Assembly (NCBI GenBank): GCA_002470165.1
Contig: DKNF01000274.1
Span: forward strand, 6,763 to 16,767
DNA length: 10,005 nt
Direction of reading: 5' to 3'
From: Betaproteobacteria bacterium UBA7395
GTDB taxonomy: Bacteria; Pseudomonadota; Gammaproteobacteria; Burkholderiales; Rhodocyclaceae
Shown: positions 1 to 5,724 of the stretch, one piece after another
How positions within the stretch are numbered: position 1 is the first letter of the stretch
How the letters are laid out: each line of letters starts with the position of its first letter
Position numbers and translations under genes: made by a program
Notes under the pieces: model-generated
The model's input: only the letters and a program-made list of their open reading frames with translations
Databases searched by the model: none
What the model was told of the DNA's origin: nothing

Positions 1-242
1 GCGTCCATGTCGGCGCGCAGGCCGATCATCCGCGACGAGTTGCCGGCCTTGAGCACGCCGACCACGCCGGTACGGGCCAGACCGCGATGCACCGCCAGGC
101 CGTAGCGCTCAAGTTCGCGGGCGACGATGTCGGCGGTACGGTATTCGTCGAAAGCCAGTTCCGGATGCGCGTGGATGTCGCGGCGCAGGGCCGTCAGTTC
201 GGCGAGAAAGGGCAAATCGGGAAGGGGGATGGTGGGGGTCAT
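1..242 (-). CDS. M20-family amidohydrolase (hippurate hydrolase-like), N-terminal part only
   Basis: The first 80 codons are present and the gene runs out of the window at its 3' end. The protein opens with the segment LRRDIHAHPELAFDEY (residues 19-34) and later has GLRADMD (residues 74-80), the start of the metal-binding GLRADMDALP motif of M20 peptidases/amidohydrolases such as hippurate hydrolase and N-acyl-amino-acid amidohydrolase. Known members are cytosolic, metal-dependent enzymes that hydrolyse N-acylated amino acids; the substrate here cannot be told. The ATG at 242 follows a clear AGGAGAC ribosome binding site, which fixes the start. It is divergent from rapZ with about 70 bp between them. 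Confidence 0.85.
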   Translation of the reverse strand, partial: MTPTIPLPDLPFLAELTALRRDIHAHPELAFDEYRTADIVARELERYGLAVHRGLARTGVVGVLKAGNSSRMIGLRADMD

Positions 243-312
243 GCCTGTCTCCTTTTTTTCCTATTATGCCGCGGCTTGCCGGCTGCCGCCCCGTTGATTA
301 TGCTCTGCCTCC

Positions 313-1155
313 ATGGAACTCATTCTCATCAGCGGCCTGTCCGGTTCAGGCAAGTCCGTCGCCCTGCACCTGCTCGAGGACGCCGGTTACTACTGTGTGG
401 ACAACCTGCCGGTGGTGATGCTCACGGTGCTCGCCGGCATGTTGCGTGAGGAGAAGGTGTGCAAGGTGGCGGTGGCCATCGATGCCCGCTCCGGCGGCGG
501 CATCAGCCTGCTCCCGGAGAAGCTGAAGAAACTCACCGAGGACGGCGTTCGTCACAATTTCCTGTTCCTGCACGCCAGCGAGGAAACGCTGCTCAAGCGC
601 TATTCGGAGACCCGCCGCCGCCATCCACTGGCCGGCGACAACCGCACGCTGGCCGAGTCGATCCGCCTGGAAAGCGAGATGCTGGCCCCGATTTCGGATC
701 TCGGCCACCGCATCGACACCAGCAACCTCAAGGCCAATGCGCTGCGCGAATGGGTGCGCCAGTTCATCGAGACCGAACCCGGCCAGGGCCTGACGCTGAT
801 GTTCCAGTCCTTCGGCTTCAAGCACGGGCTGCCGCTCGACGCCGACCTGGTCTACGACGTACGCTGCCTGCCCAACCCGCACTACGATCCCGAGTTGCGC
901 CCGCTGACCGGGCGCGACCGTCCGGTCATCGAATTCCTTGAGGCTCAGCCCGAAGTGGCCCGCATGCGCGACGACATCGCCCGCTTCGTCGGCGACTGGC
1001 TGCCCAGCTACGTGCGCGACAACCGCAATTACCTGACCGTCGCCATCGGCTGCACCGGCGGTCAACACCGTTCGGTCTACCTGGCAGAGACCCTGGCCCG
1101 GCAGTTCGCCGGCCAGGCCCGCGTCCTGGTCCGCCACCGCACCCTGGCCGGCTGA
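313..1155 (+). CDS. rapZ: RapZ, RNase adapter / P-loop nucleotide-binding protein
   Basis: The 280-residue protein has the usual family length. A Walker A motif, GLSGSGKS, lies at residues 8-15, followed by the family-typical YYCVDNLP. The C-terminal domain carries the conserved segments [18 protein letters not shown] and [15 protein letters not shown]. In E. coli RapZ senses glucosamine-6-phosphate and hands the sRNA GlmZ to RNase E; outside enterobacteria the role is less clear and it often sits near PTS genes, which are not visible here. There is no obvious Shine-Dalgarno before the ATG. The stop overlaps the next start by one base (TGATG), so it is very likely the first gene of a five-gene operon running to 3282. 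Confidence 0.95.
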   Translation: MELILISGLSGSGKSVALHLLEDAGYYCVDNLPVVMLTVLAGMLREEKVCKVAVAIDARSGGGISLLPEKLKKLTEDGVRHNFLFLHASEETLLKRYSETRRRHPLAGDNRTLAESIRLESEMLAPISDLGHRIDTSNLKANALREWVRQFIETEPGQGLTLMFQSFGFKHGLPLDADLVYDVRCLPNPHYDPELRPLTGRDRPVIEFLEAQPEVARMRDDIARFVGDWLPSYVRDNRNYLTVAIGCTGGQHRSVYLAETLARQFAGQARVLVRHRTLAG

Positions 1156-1529
1156 TGCGCTGGCTGGCGCTGCTGCTGCCCGGCGACTGGCTGATCATCG
1201 GACTGGCCGCCGCGCTGGTCGGACTGAGCATCCCGATGTTCTGGCAAGGCGGCATGGCCGACCGGGCGATCGTCCGCCAGGAAGGCCAGGTCTTCGCCGA
1301 CATCGACCTCAAAGCCAGGAAGCAGATCGAAGTCCCCGGTCCGCTCGGCACCACCTTGATCGCCGTCGAGCCCGGCCGCGCCCGCGTCGTTTCCGACCCC
1401 GGCCCGCGCCAGTACTGCGTCAAGCAAGGCTGGCTGATGCGCCCCGGCGAAATCGCCATCTGCGCCCCCAATCGCGTCAGCCTGCAGATCACCGGCCGGA
1501 CCCGTGTCTATGACTCGATCAGCTATTGA
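1155..1529 (+). CDS. NusG domain II-containing membrane-anchored protein
   Basis: The protein has 124 residues: a single hydrophobic segment at about residues 12-29, then a small domain ending in QYCVKQGWLMRPGEIAIC followed by APNRVSLQI. That Cys-containing, beta-rich tail is typical of the NusG_II family (Pfam PF07009). This family is distinct from the transcription factor NusG and its biochemical role is not established. The protein is probably anchored in the inner membrane with its domain outside the cytoplasm (inferred from topology). In many bacteria this family is encoded beside Gx-transporter/PF07456 proteins, as here, which suggests the two act together. It overlaps rapZ by 1 nt and the next gene by 20 nt, implying translational coupling. 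Confidence 0.8.
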   Translation: MRWLALLLPGDWLIIGLAAALVGLSIPMFWQGGMADRAIVRQEGQVFADIDLKARKQIEVPGPLGTTLIAVEPGRARVVSDPGPRQYCVKQGWLMRPGEIAICAPNRVSLQITGRTRVYDSISY

Positions 1530-2043
1530 ACTGACCGTCACCGCCGAGGACCGGCGCGTCGCCTGGCTGGCCACGGCCGCCGTCGGCCTGTCGCTGGTCG
1601 ATGCGGCGATTCCCTCGCCGCTGCCCGGCGTCAAGCCGGGGCTGGCCAATATCGTCACACTGGTCGTGCTGTTGCGCTACGGCTGGGGCACCGCGGTCTG
1701 GGTCAGCGTCCTGCGCGTGCTGGCCGGCAGCCTGCTGCTCGGCTACTTCCTCGCCCCCGGCTTCTTCCTGTCGCTGACCGGGACCACGCTCAGCCTGCTC
1801 ACGCTCGGTCTGGCCCGCCATTTACCGGCCCGCTGGTTCGGCCCGGTCAGCCTGTCCATCCTCGCCGCCTTTGCCCACATCGGCGGCCAGTTGCTGCTTG
1901 CCCGCGCCTGGCTGATCCCGCACGACGGCGTCTTCCTGCTCACCCCGGTGTTTGCCGGCGCGGCGCTGGTATTCGGCACCATCAACGGCCTGATCGCGGC
2001 TAAACTGCTGGCTGATACGCCTGCCACGGATTCCCCACGATGA
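1510..2043 (+). CDS. Gx transporter family protein (formerly 'heptaprenyl diphosphate synthase component I')
   Basis: This is a hydrophobic protein of about 177 residues with around five predicted membrane segments. It contains the family signature SPLPGVKPGLANIVTLVVLL near the N-terminus, a following VWVSVLRVLAGSLLLGYF segment, and a GTINGLIAAKLL end. These match PF07456 (Hpre_diP_synt_I/Gx transporter). Despite the old name, no prenyl synthase chemistry is visible; the fold resembles small ECF-type substrate-binding membrane subunits. An in-frame GTG two codons upstream (1504) is an alternative start, and neither start has a strong Shine-Dalgarno. The gene sits between the NusG_II protein (20-nt overlap) and ubiX (ATGA overlap, 4 nt). 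I recall that the paired families also occur in Firmicutes flavin/quinone-linked extracellular electron transfer loci, but cannot check this here. Confidence 0.8.
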   Translation: MTRSAIELTVTAEDRRVAWLATAAVGLSLVDAAIPSPLPGVKPGLANIVTLVVLLRYGWGTAVWVSVLRVLAGSLLLGYFLAPGFFLSLTGTTLSLLTLGLARHLPARWFGPVSLSILAAFAHIGGQLLLARAWLIPHDGVFLLTPVFAGAALVFGTINGLIAAKLLADTPATDSPR

Positions 2044-2651
2044 GCCAAACCGTCTGCCTTGCCCTGACCGGCGCCTCGGGCATGCCCTACGGCCTGCGCC
2101 TGCTCGAATGCCTGCTCGCCGCCGGTTGTCGCGTGCAGTTACTGTATTCGCAAGCGGCGCAGATCGTGGCCCGGCAGGAAATGAATTTCGAGCTGCCATC
2201 GCGGCCGGCCGAGGCACGTACTGCCCTGCTCGCCCGCTTCAACGTTGCCCACCCGGAGAATCTGCAGGTCTACGGCCGCGAAGAATGGTTTGCGCCAGTC
2301 GCCTCCGGCTCCAACCCGCCCGACGCAATGATCGTCTGTCCGTGCACGATGGGCACGCTGGCCTCGATTGCCCAGGGCCTTTCCGACAACCTGATCGAAC
2401 GCGCCGCCGACGTCGTCCTCAAGGAAGGGCGCAAACTGGTGCTGGTTCCACGTGAAACCCCGTTCTCGGCGATCCATCTGGAAAACATGTTACGTCTGTC
2501 GCGCGCCGGTGCCGTCATCCTGCCGCCCAGCCCCGGCTTCTACCAGCACCCGCAGAGCGTGCAGGACATCGTCGATTTCGTCGTCGCCCGCGTCCTCGAC
2601 CAAATTGGCGTCGGCCACACGCTGATGCGGCGCTGGGGCGAGACCGACTGA
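2040..2651 (+). CDS. ubiX: UbiX, flavin prenyltransferase
   Basis: The 203-residue protein has the family's usual length. The N-terminal ALTGASGMPYG (residues 8-18) is the FMN-binding loop. CPCTMGTLASIA and SDNLIERAADVVLKEGRKLVLVPRETP are near-invariant UbiX segments, including the PRE arginine/glutamate that contacts the prenyl phosphate. UbiX joins dimethylallyl phosphate to FMN to make prenylated FMN, the cofactor of UbiD-type decarboxylases, including the one in ubiquinone synthesis. The start overlaps the Gx-transporter stop by ATGA, so translation is probably coupled. No ubiD is visible in the window. Confidence 0.95.
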   Translation: MSQTVCLALTGASGMPYGLRLLECLLAAGCRVQLLYSQAAQIVARQEMNFELPSRPAEARTALLARFNVAHPENLQVYGREEWFAPVASGSNPPDAMIVCPCTMGTLASIAQGLSDNLIERAADVVLKEGRKLVLVPRETPFSAIHLENMLRLSRAGAVILPPSPGFYQHPQSVQDIVDFVVARVLDQIGVGHTLMRRWGETD

Positions 2652-2652
2652 C

Positions 2653-3282
2653 ATGGGCTGGTTCGATTTCATGCGTTCGCCCGACGGCGCCGCCATCGAA
2701 ACCCTGCGCATCCCGCTGTTCCCGCTCAACACCGTGCTCTTCCCCGGTGGCGTGCAGCCGCTGAAGATCTTCGAACAGCGCTATCTGGACATGGCCGCCG
2801 CCTGCCTCAAGGAAGACACGCCCTTCGGCATCTGCCTGATCGACGCCGGCGCCGAAGTCGGCGAGGCCGCCGTGCCGCACACCGTCGGTACCCTGGCCCG
2901 CATTGCCAACTGGGAAATGGAACAGCTCGGCATCCTGATGATCGATGCCCTCGGCGGCCGGCGTTTCCGCATCCTCGACCACGAGGTCGGCGCCGACAAG
3001 CTGCTGATCGCCAGCGTCGAATTGATCGCCGAGCCGGAGGTGCCGCTGCCACAGCATCGCGAGCGCCTGCTGCCTTTACTCCAGCGCGTGATCGGCGATC
3101 TCGGCCCGGCGCGCATGCCGGAACCGCACCGTTACGACGACGCAGCCTGGGTCGGCTACCGCCTGACCGAAGTGCTGCCGGTGCAGAACCTGGCCAAGCA
3201 GAAGCTGCTGGAACTCGAAGACCCGCTGAGCCGGCTGGAAATCCTCGAAAAATTCCTCGATCAGCGCAAGCTGCTGGGCTAG
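2653..3282 (+). CDS. Stand-alone LON substrate-binding domain protein
   Basis: The 209-residue protein consists of the LON N-terminal (substrate-binding, PF02190) domain alone. It begins LRIPLFPLNTVLFPGGVQPLKIFEQRY at about residues 17-43, the hallmark of this domain, and ends with a helical segment (LAKQKLLELEDPLSRLEILEKFL). There is no AAA+ ATPase or Ser/Lys protease domain, so it is not a Lon protease. Proteins of this size are common in proteobacteria and their function is unknown; some are loosely annotated as 'peptidase S16'. It starts 1 nt after the ubiX stop and is the last gene of the operon. Its stop lies in a CTAG shared with the opposing gene. Confidence 0.9.
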   Translation: MGWFDFMRSPDGAAIETLRIPLFPLNTVLFPGGVQPLKIFEQRYLDMAAACLKEDTPFGICLIDAGAEVGEAAVPHTVGTLARIANWEMEQLGILMIDALGGRRFRILDHEVGADKLLIASVELIAEPEVPLPQHRERLLPLLQRVIGDLGPARMPEPHRYDDAAWVGYRLTEVLPVQNLAKQKLLELEDPLSRLEILEKFLDQRKLLG

Positions 3283-3587
3283 AACTTCTCCGCCCGCAAC
3301 ACCTGCACGTCCGACAGGAAGACAACCAGCTGGTAGCTGGTGAAATACTGCGCTTCCAGGTGGCGGATGACGGCTTCGGCCACCGCCTCGTCGCACAGCA
3401 CCTCGACCCGGATGTTGGCGCTGGCCGGCCAGGCCGCGTCGCGCCGACCATGGGCGCCGCTGCCGCGGGCGTCGGAAATCGTGTAGCCGTGCGCGCCGAA
3501 CTGCGGCAGTTCCTTCTCCAGGCGCTTTTCCAGCGCGGCCTCGCAGACGATGGTCAGCAGCTTGCGGGTTTGCAGCGGGCGGTTCAT
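3279..3587 (-). CDS. SbtB-like PII-family regulator of the bicarbonate transporter
   Basis: The 102-residue protein has a PII-like layout. It has a beta strand LLTIVCEAALEKRLEKELPQ, a T-loop-like glycine-rich stretch (YTISDARGSGAHGRR), then strand-helix-strand (NIRVEVLCDEAVAEAVIRHLEAQYF and YQLVVFLSDVQVL). SbtB proteins bind adenine nucleotides, including cAMP in cyanobacteria, and clamp SbtA shut. The call rests on this layout plus the gene's position directly after an sbtA homologue (ATGA overlap with 3584). The protein ends soon after the last strand and lacks the Cys-containing C-terminal loop found in many cyanobacterial SbtBs, so any redox control of that type is absent. The ATG at 3587 is chosen because it overlaps the sbtA stop; a longer in-frame start at 3620 would lie inside sbtA. 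Confidence 0.8.
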   Translation of the reverse strand: MNRPLQTRKLLTIVCEAALEKRLEKELPQFGAHGYTISDARGSGAHGRRDAAWPASANIRVEVLCDEAVAEAVIRHLEAQYFTSYQLVVFLSDVQVLRAEKF

Positions 3588-4528
3588 GCGAAAACTCCAT
3601 GCAGGGTGGTGGCCAGCCAATGATAGGCCGGAATGCCGACCAGCAGGTTGAACGGGAAGGTGATGCCGAGCGCGGCGCCGATCGACAGGCCGGGATTGGC
3701 TTCCGGCACGGCGATGCGCATCGCCGCCGGCGCCGCGATGTAGGAGGCGCTGGCGTACAGCGTTGCCAGCAAGGTCGTGCCACCGACCGACAGGCCGAGC
3801 AGCAGGCCGGTGGCGATGCCGATGCCGGCCGACACCAGGGGCATGACGATGGCGAAGCCGGCCAGGAACCAGCCGGCCCGGCGCAGGTCGCCGATGCGGC
3901 TGGCAGCCACCAGGCCCATTTCGAGCAGGAAGATCGCCAGCATGCCCTTGAACAGCTCGAAGAACAGCTTGTCGAGCGGCTTCAAGCCCTCGCTGCCGGC
4001 AACCCAGCCGATCACCAGGCCACCCAGCAGGAGGACGATGCTCTTGCCGGCAAAAACCTCGTGCAGCACCTTACCCCAGTCACCGCCACCCTCGCCCCGG
4101 CGGGCCAGCCAGATACCGATCATCAGCGCCGGGAATTCGAGCAGGACCAGAAAAACCGTCAGGTAGCCCTCGGCCTCGACGCCCTGCCCGGCCAGGAAGG
4201 TACTGCCGACGGCGAAGGTGACGACGCTCACCGAACCGTAGTGGGCAGCAATCGACGCCGCGTCGGCACGCGCCATCTTGCCGGCGCGCAGCAACACCGG
4301 AAAGGCGATCAGCGGAATCAGCGCCCCGGCCAGCACCACGCAGGCGGCCGCGAAAACCAGGTCGCCCAGCGGATAGCGCGCCAGTTCGACACCACCTTTC
4401 AGGCCGATCGCCAGCAGCAGGAAGATGCTCAGCGATTCGTAGAGGACGGCGGGAATGCGCAGGTCGGAGCGGATCAGGCCGGCCAGTGCGCCGAGCAGGA
4501 AGAAGAGGATGACGGGTTCGAAGGGCAT
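3584..4528 (-). CDS. SbtA-type sodium-dependent bicarbonate permease
   Basis: This is an integral membrane protein of 314 residues with about ten hydrophobic segments, opening with PVILFFLLGALAGLIRSDLRIP. It shows the SbtA (DUF897) landmarks: YESLSIFLLLAIGLKGGVEL near residue 35, AAHYGSVSVVTFAVG in the first half, and the matching ASASYIAAPAAMRIAVPEANPGLSIG in the second half, in keeping with an inverted-repeat transporter. Known SbtA proteins import bicarbonate with sodium across the inner membrane. The downstream SbtB-like gene overlaps by 4 nt, and a CbbR/CmpR-like LysR gene lies divergently upstream. The substrate is inferred from the family. Confidence 0.88.
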   Translation of the reverse strand: MPFEPVILFFLLGALAGLIRSDLRIPAVLYESLSIFLLLAIGLKGGVELARYPLGDLVFAAACVVLAGALIPLIAFPVLLRAGKMARADAASIAAHYGSVSVVTFAVGSTFLAGQGVEAEGYLTVFLVLLEFPALMIGIWLARRGEGGGDWGKVLHEVFAGKSIVLLLGGLVIGWVAGSEGLKPLDKLFFELFKGMLAIFLLEMGLVAASRIGDLRRAGWFLAGFAIVMPLVSAGIGIATGLLLGLSVGGTTLLATLYASASYIAAPAAMRIAVPEANPGLSIGAALGITFPFNLLVGIPAYHWLATTLHGVFA

Positions 4529-4585
4529 GGAAACATTCCGGCAGGCGGCTGGGCCGCGACGGCGCGACTATCCCTTTTTCGATCG

Positions 4586-4613
4586 ATTAAATCCAATTAA
4601 ACTTTATCGTCAA
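4586..4613 (-). promoter_or_regulatory. Predicted sigma70 promoter of the sbtA-sbtB unit
   Basis: Reading the minus strand, TTGACG (4613-4608) and TTTAAT (4591-4586) are separated by 16 bases. This AT-rich patch stands out in the otherwise GC-rich 104-bp gap between sbtA and lysR. It lies about 57 bp upstream of the sbtA start. Prediction from sequence only. Confidence 0.5.
4587..4599 (+). promoter_or_regulatory. Candidate LysR/CbbR operator (TNA-N7-TNA, also T-N11-A)
   Basis: TTA-N7-TTA (4587-4589 and 4597-4599) fits the TNA-N7-TNA pattern known for CbbR-type regulators and the general T-N11-A LysR box. A third TTA at 4604-4606 is out of phase. The site lies 34 bp before the lysR start and overlaps the predicted -10 and spacer of the sbtA promoter, consistent with control of both genes. 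Function is inferred. Confidence 0.5.
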
Positions 4614-4632
4614 ACCATTTGCCCGGACTTAT

Positions 4633-5586
4633 ATGAACCGCCGCCACATTACCCAGCGCCAGCTCGAAACCTTTGCCAGCGTCGCCCGTCTCGGCAGCTT
4701 TTCGCGTGCGGCGGAGACGCTGCACCTGACCCAGCCGGCGGTCTCGATCCAGATCAAGCAGTTGAGCGAAACGATCGGCCTGCCGCTGTTCGAGCAGATC
4801 GGCCGCGACATCCGCCTGACCGCTGCCGGCGAGGAACTGCAGGCAACGGTGCGGGCACTCGACGACGAATGGGCGCGTTTCGACTCGGCCATCGGCGCCC
4901 TGCAGGGCATGCACAGCGGTCGTCTGCGCGTCGCCCTGGTGACCACCGCCAAGTACTTCCTGCCCCGCATGCTCGGCGCCTTCTGCCGCCGCTATCCGGA
5001 AATCGACGTCCAGCTGGAAATCACCAACCGCGCCGGCGTCGTCGCCCGCATGCGCGGCAACGAGGACGACCTCTACATCATGTCGCTGCCGCCGGCCGAC
5101 ATGGACATCGTCGTCCGCCCCTTCCTCGACAATCCGCTGGTCGTCATCGCCCCACTCGACCACCCCGCCGCCGGCCGGCGCTGCACGGCGGCCGAACTGG
5201 CCGGCGAATCCTTCCTGTTGCGCGAACCCGGCTCCGGCTCGCGCGCCGCCGTCGACCGTCACCTGCAGCAACTCGGCCTGACACCGACCGTCCGCCTCAC
5301 CGTCGCCAGCAACGAAGCCATCCGCGACCTCGTCGCCAGCGGCCTCGGCCTGGCCATCCTGTCGCGGCATTCGCTGGCCGCCGACCCCGCCGAACAAGGG
5401 CTGGCCATCCTCGACGTCGAACATTTCCCGATCCGCCAGCCGTGGTCCATCGTCCATCTGAAAGGAAAAGTGCTGTCACTGCCGGCACAGGCCTTCATCC
5501 GGGAATTGCTGGAAGCCGCCGGCGAATCCCGCGCTCCCGGGCTTCCGGAAACAAAAAAGCCCTCCGCGAAGCAGGGGGCTGATTGA
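4633..5586 (+). CDS. LysR-family regulator, CbbR/CmpR-like
   Basis: The 317-residue protein has a winged helix-turn-helix in the first 60 residues (ITQRQLETFASVARLGSFSR, then AAETLHLTQPAVSIQIKQLSE) and a periplasmic-binding-protein-like effector domain from about residue 90. The segment LRVALVTTAKYFLPRMLGAF resembles CbbR and CmpR, which control CO2-fixation and bicarbonate-uptake genes in response to metabolites such as RuBP, 2-phosphoglycolate or NADPH. Its divergent placement next to sbtA-sbtB supports that role. The last dozen or so residues (TKKPSAKQGAD) are encoded by the inverted terminator of the opposing tRNA gene, so this tail is unlikely to be a conserved part of the protein. Confidence 0.88.
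   Translation: MNRRHITQRQLETFASVARLGSFSRAAETLHLTQPAVSIQIKQLSETIGLPLFEQIGRDIRLTAAGEELQATVRALDDEWARFDSAIGALQGMHSGRLRVALVTTAKYFLPRMLGAFCRRYPEIDVQLEITNRAGVVARMRGNEDDLYIMSLPPADMDIVVRPFLDNPLVVIAPLDHPAAGRRCTAAELAGESFLLREPGSGSRAAVDRHLQQLGLTPTVRLTVASNEAIRDLVASGLGLAILSRHSLAADPAEQGLAILDVEHFPIRQPWSIVHLKGKVLSLPAQAFIRELLEAAGESRAPGLPETKKPSAKQGAD
5553..5580 (-). terminator. Rho-independent terminator of the split tRNA-Gly gene
   Basis: On the minus strand, AGCCC and GGGCT (5580-5576 and 5562-5558) close a GC-rich hairpin that continues, after one mismatch, towards a TTCG-containing loop. It runs straight into six Ts (5558-5553). It starts about 15 nt past the tRNA CCA end. The plus strand has no T-run after the hairpin, so it serves the tRNA and not lysR. 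It lies inside the 3' end of the lysR reading frame. Confidence 0.75.
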
Positions 5587-5595
5587 ACCGGTGAC

Positions 5596-5630
5596 TGGAG
5601 CGGGCGAAGGGAATCGAACCCTCCTCATGA
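5596..5630 (-). tRNA. Exon 2 of the split tRNA-Gly(CCC)
   Basis: This exon starts with TCA, which completes the anticodon stem, followed by a 4-nt variable region, the T-arm, the 3' acceptor strand CGCCCGC, U73 and an encoded CCA. Confidence 0.92.
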
Positions 5631-5671
5631 GGCGGGTAAGGAGGTGACCTCGCGGCCACCCCCTCCCCTAA
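5631..5671 (-). ncRNA. Group II intron domain VI with branch-point A
   Basis: GGGG-A-GGGG (from 5668) pairs with CTCC-TT-(A)-CCC through two G-U pairs, and the helix continues as GTGGCC/GGTCAC capped by GCGA. This leaves one unpaired A at 5637, seven bases from the intron's last base. That is the standard position for the branch-point adenosine that makes the lariat. Confidence 0.85.
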
Positions 5672-5705
5672 GAACCGTACGTGCAAGTTTCCCTGCATAC
5701 GGCTC
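5672..5705 (-). ncRNA. Group II intron domain V (catalytic core)
   Basis: This is a 34-nt hairpin, the canonical domain V length. It opens GAGCCGTATGC and closes with GTACGGTTC, contains the catalytic AGC triad near its 5' end, a GAAA tetraloop region and the expected two-base bulge. It sits 19 nt after the stop codon of the intron protein. Confidence 0.93.
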
Positions 5706-5724
5706 AAGCAACCCTTAAGCATCC

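Noticed and set aside
346..1137. Long minus-strand frame opposite rapZ
   Set aside because: It is a shadow of rapZ, whose motifs and start are unambiguous.
3599..4600. Long plus-strand frame opposite sbtA
   Set aside because: The product is rich in Q, R, A and G, the usual reflection of a GC-rich gene on the other strand, and the sbtA reading is a clear transporter.
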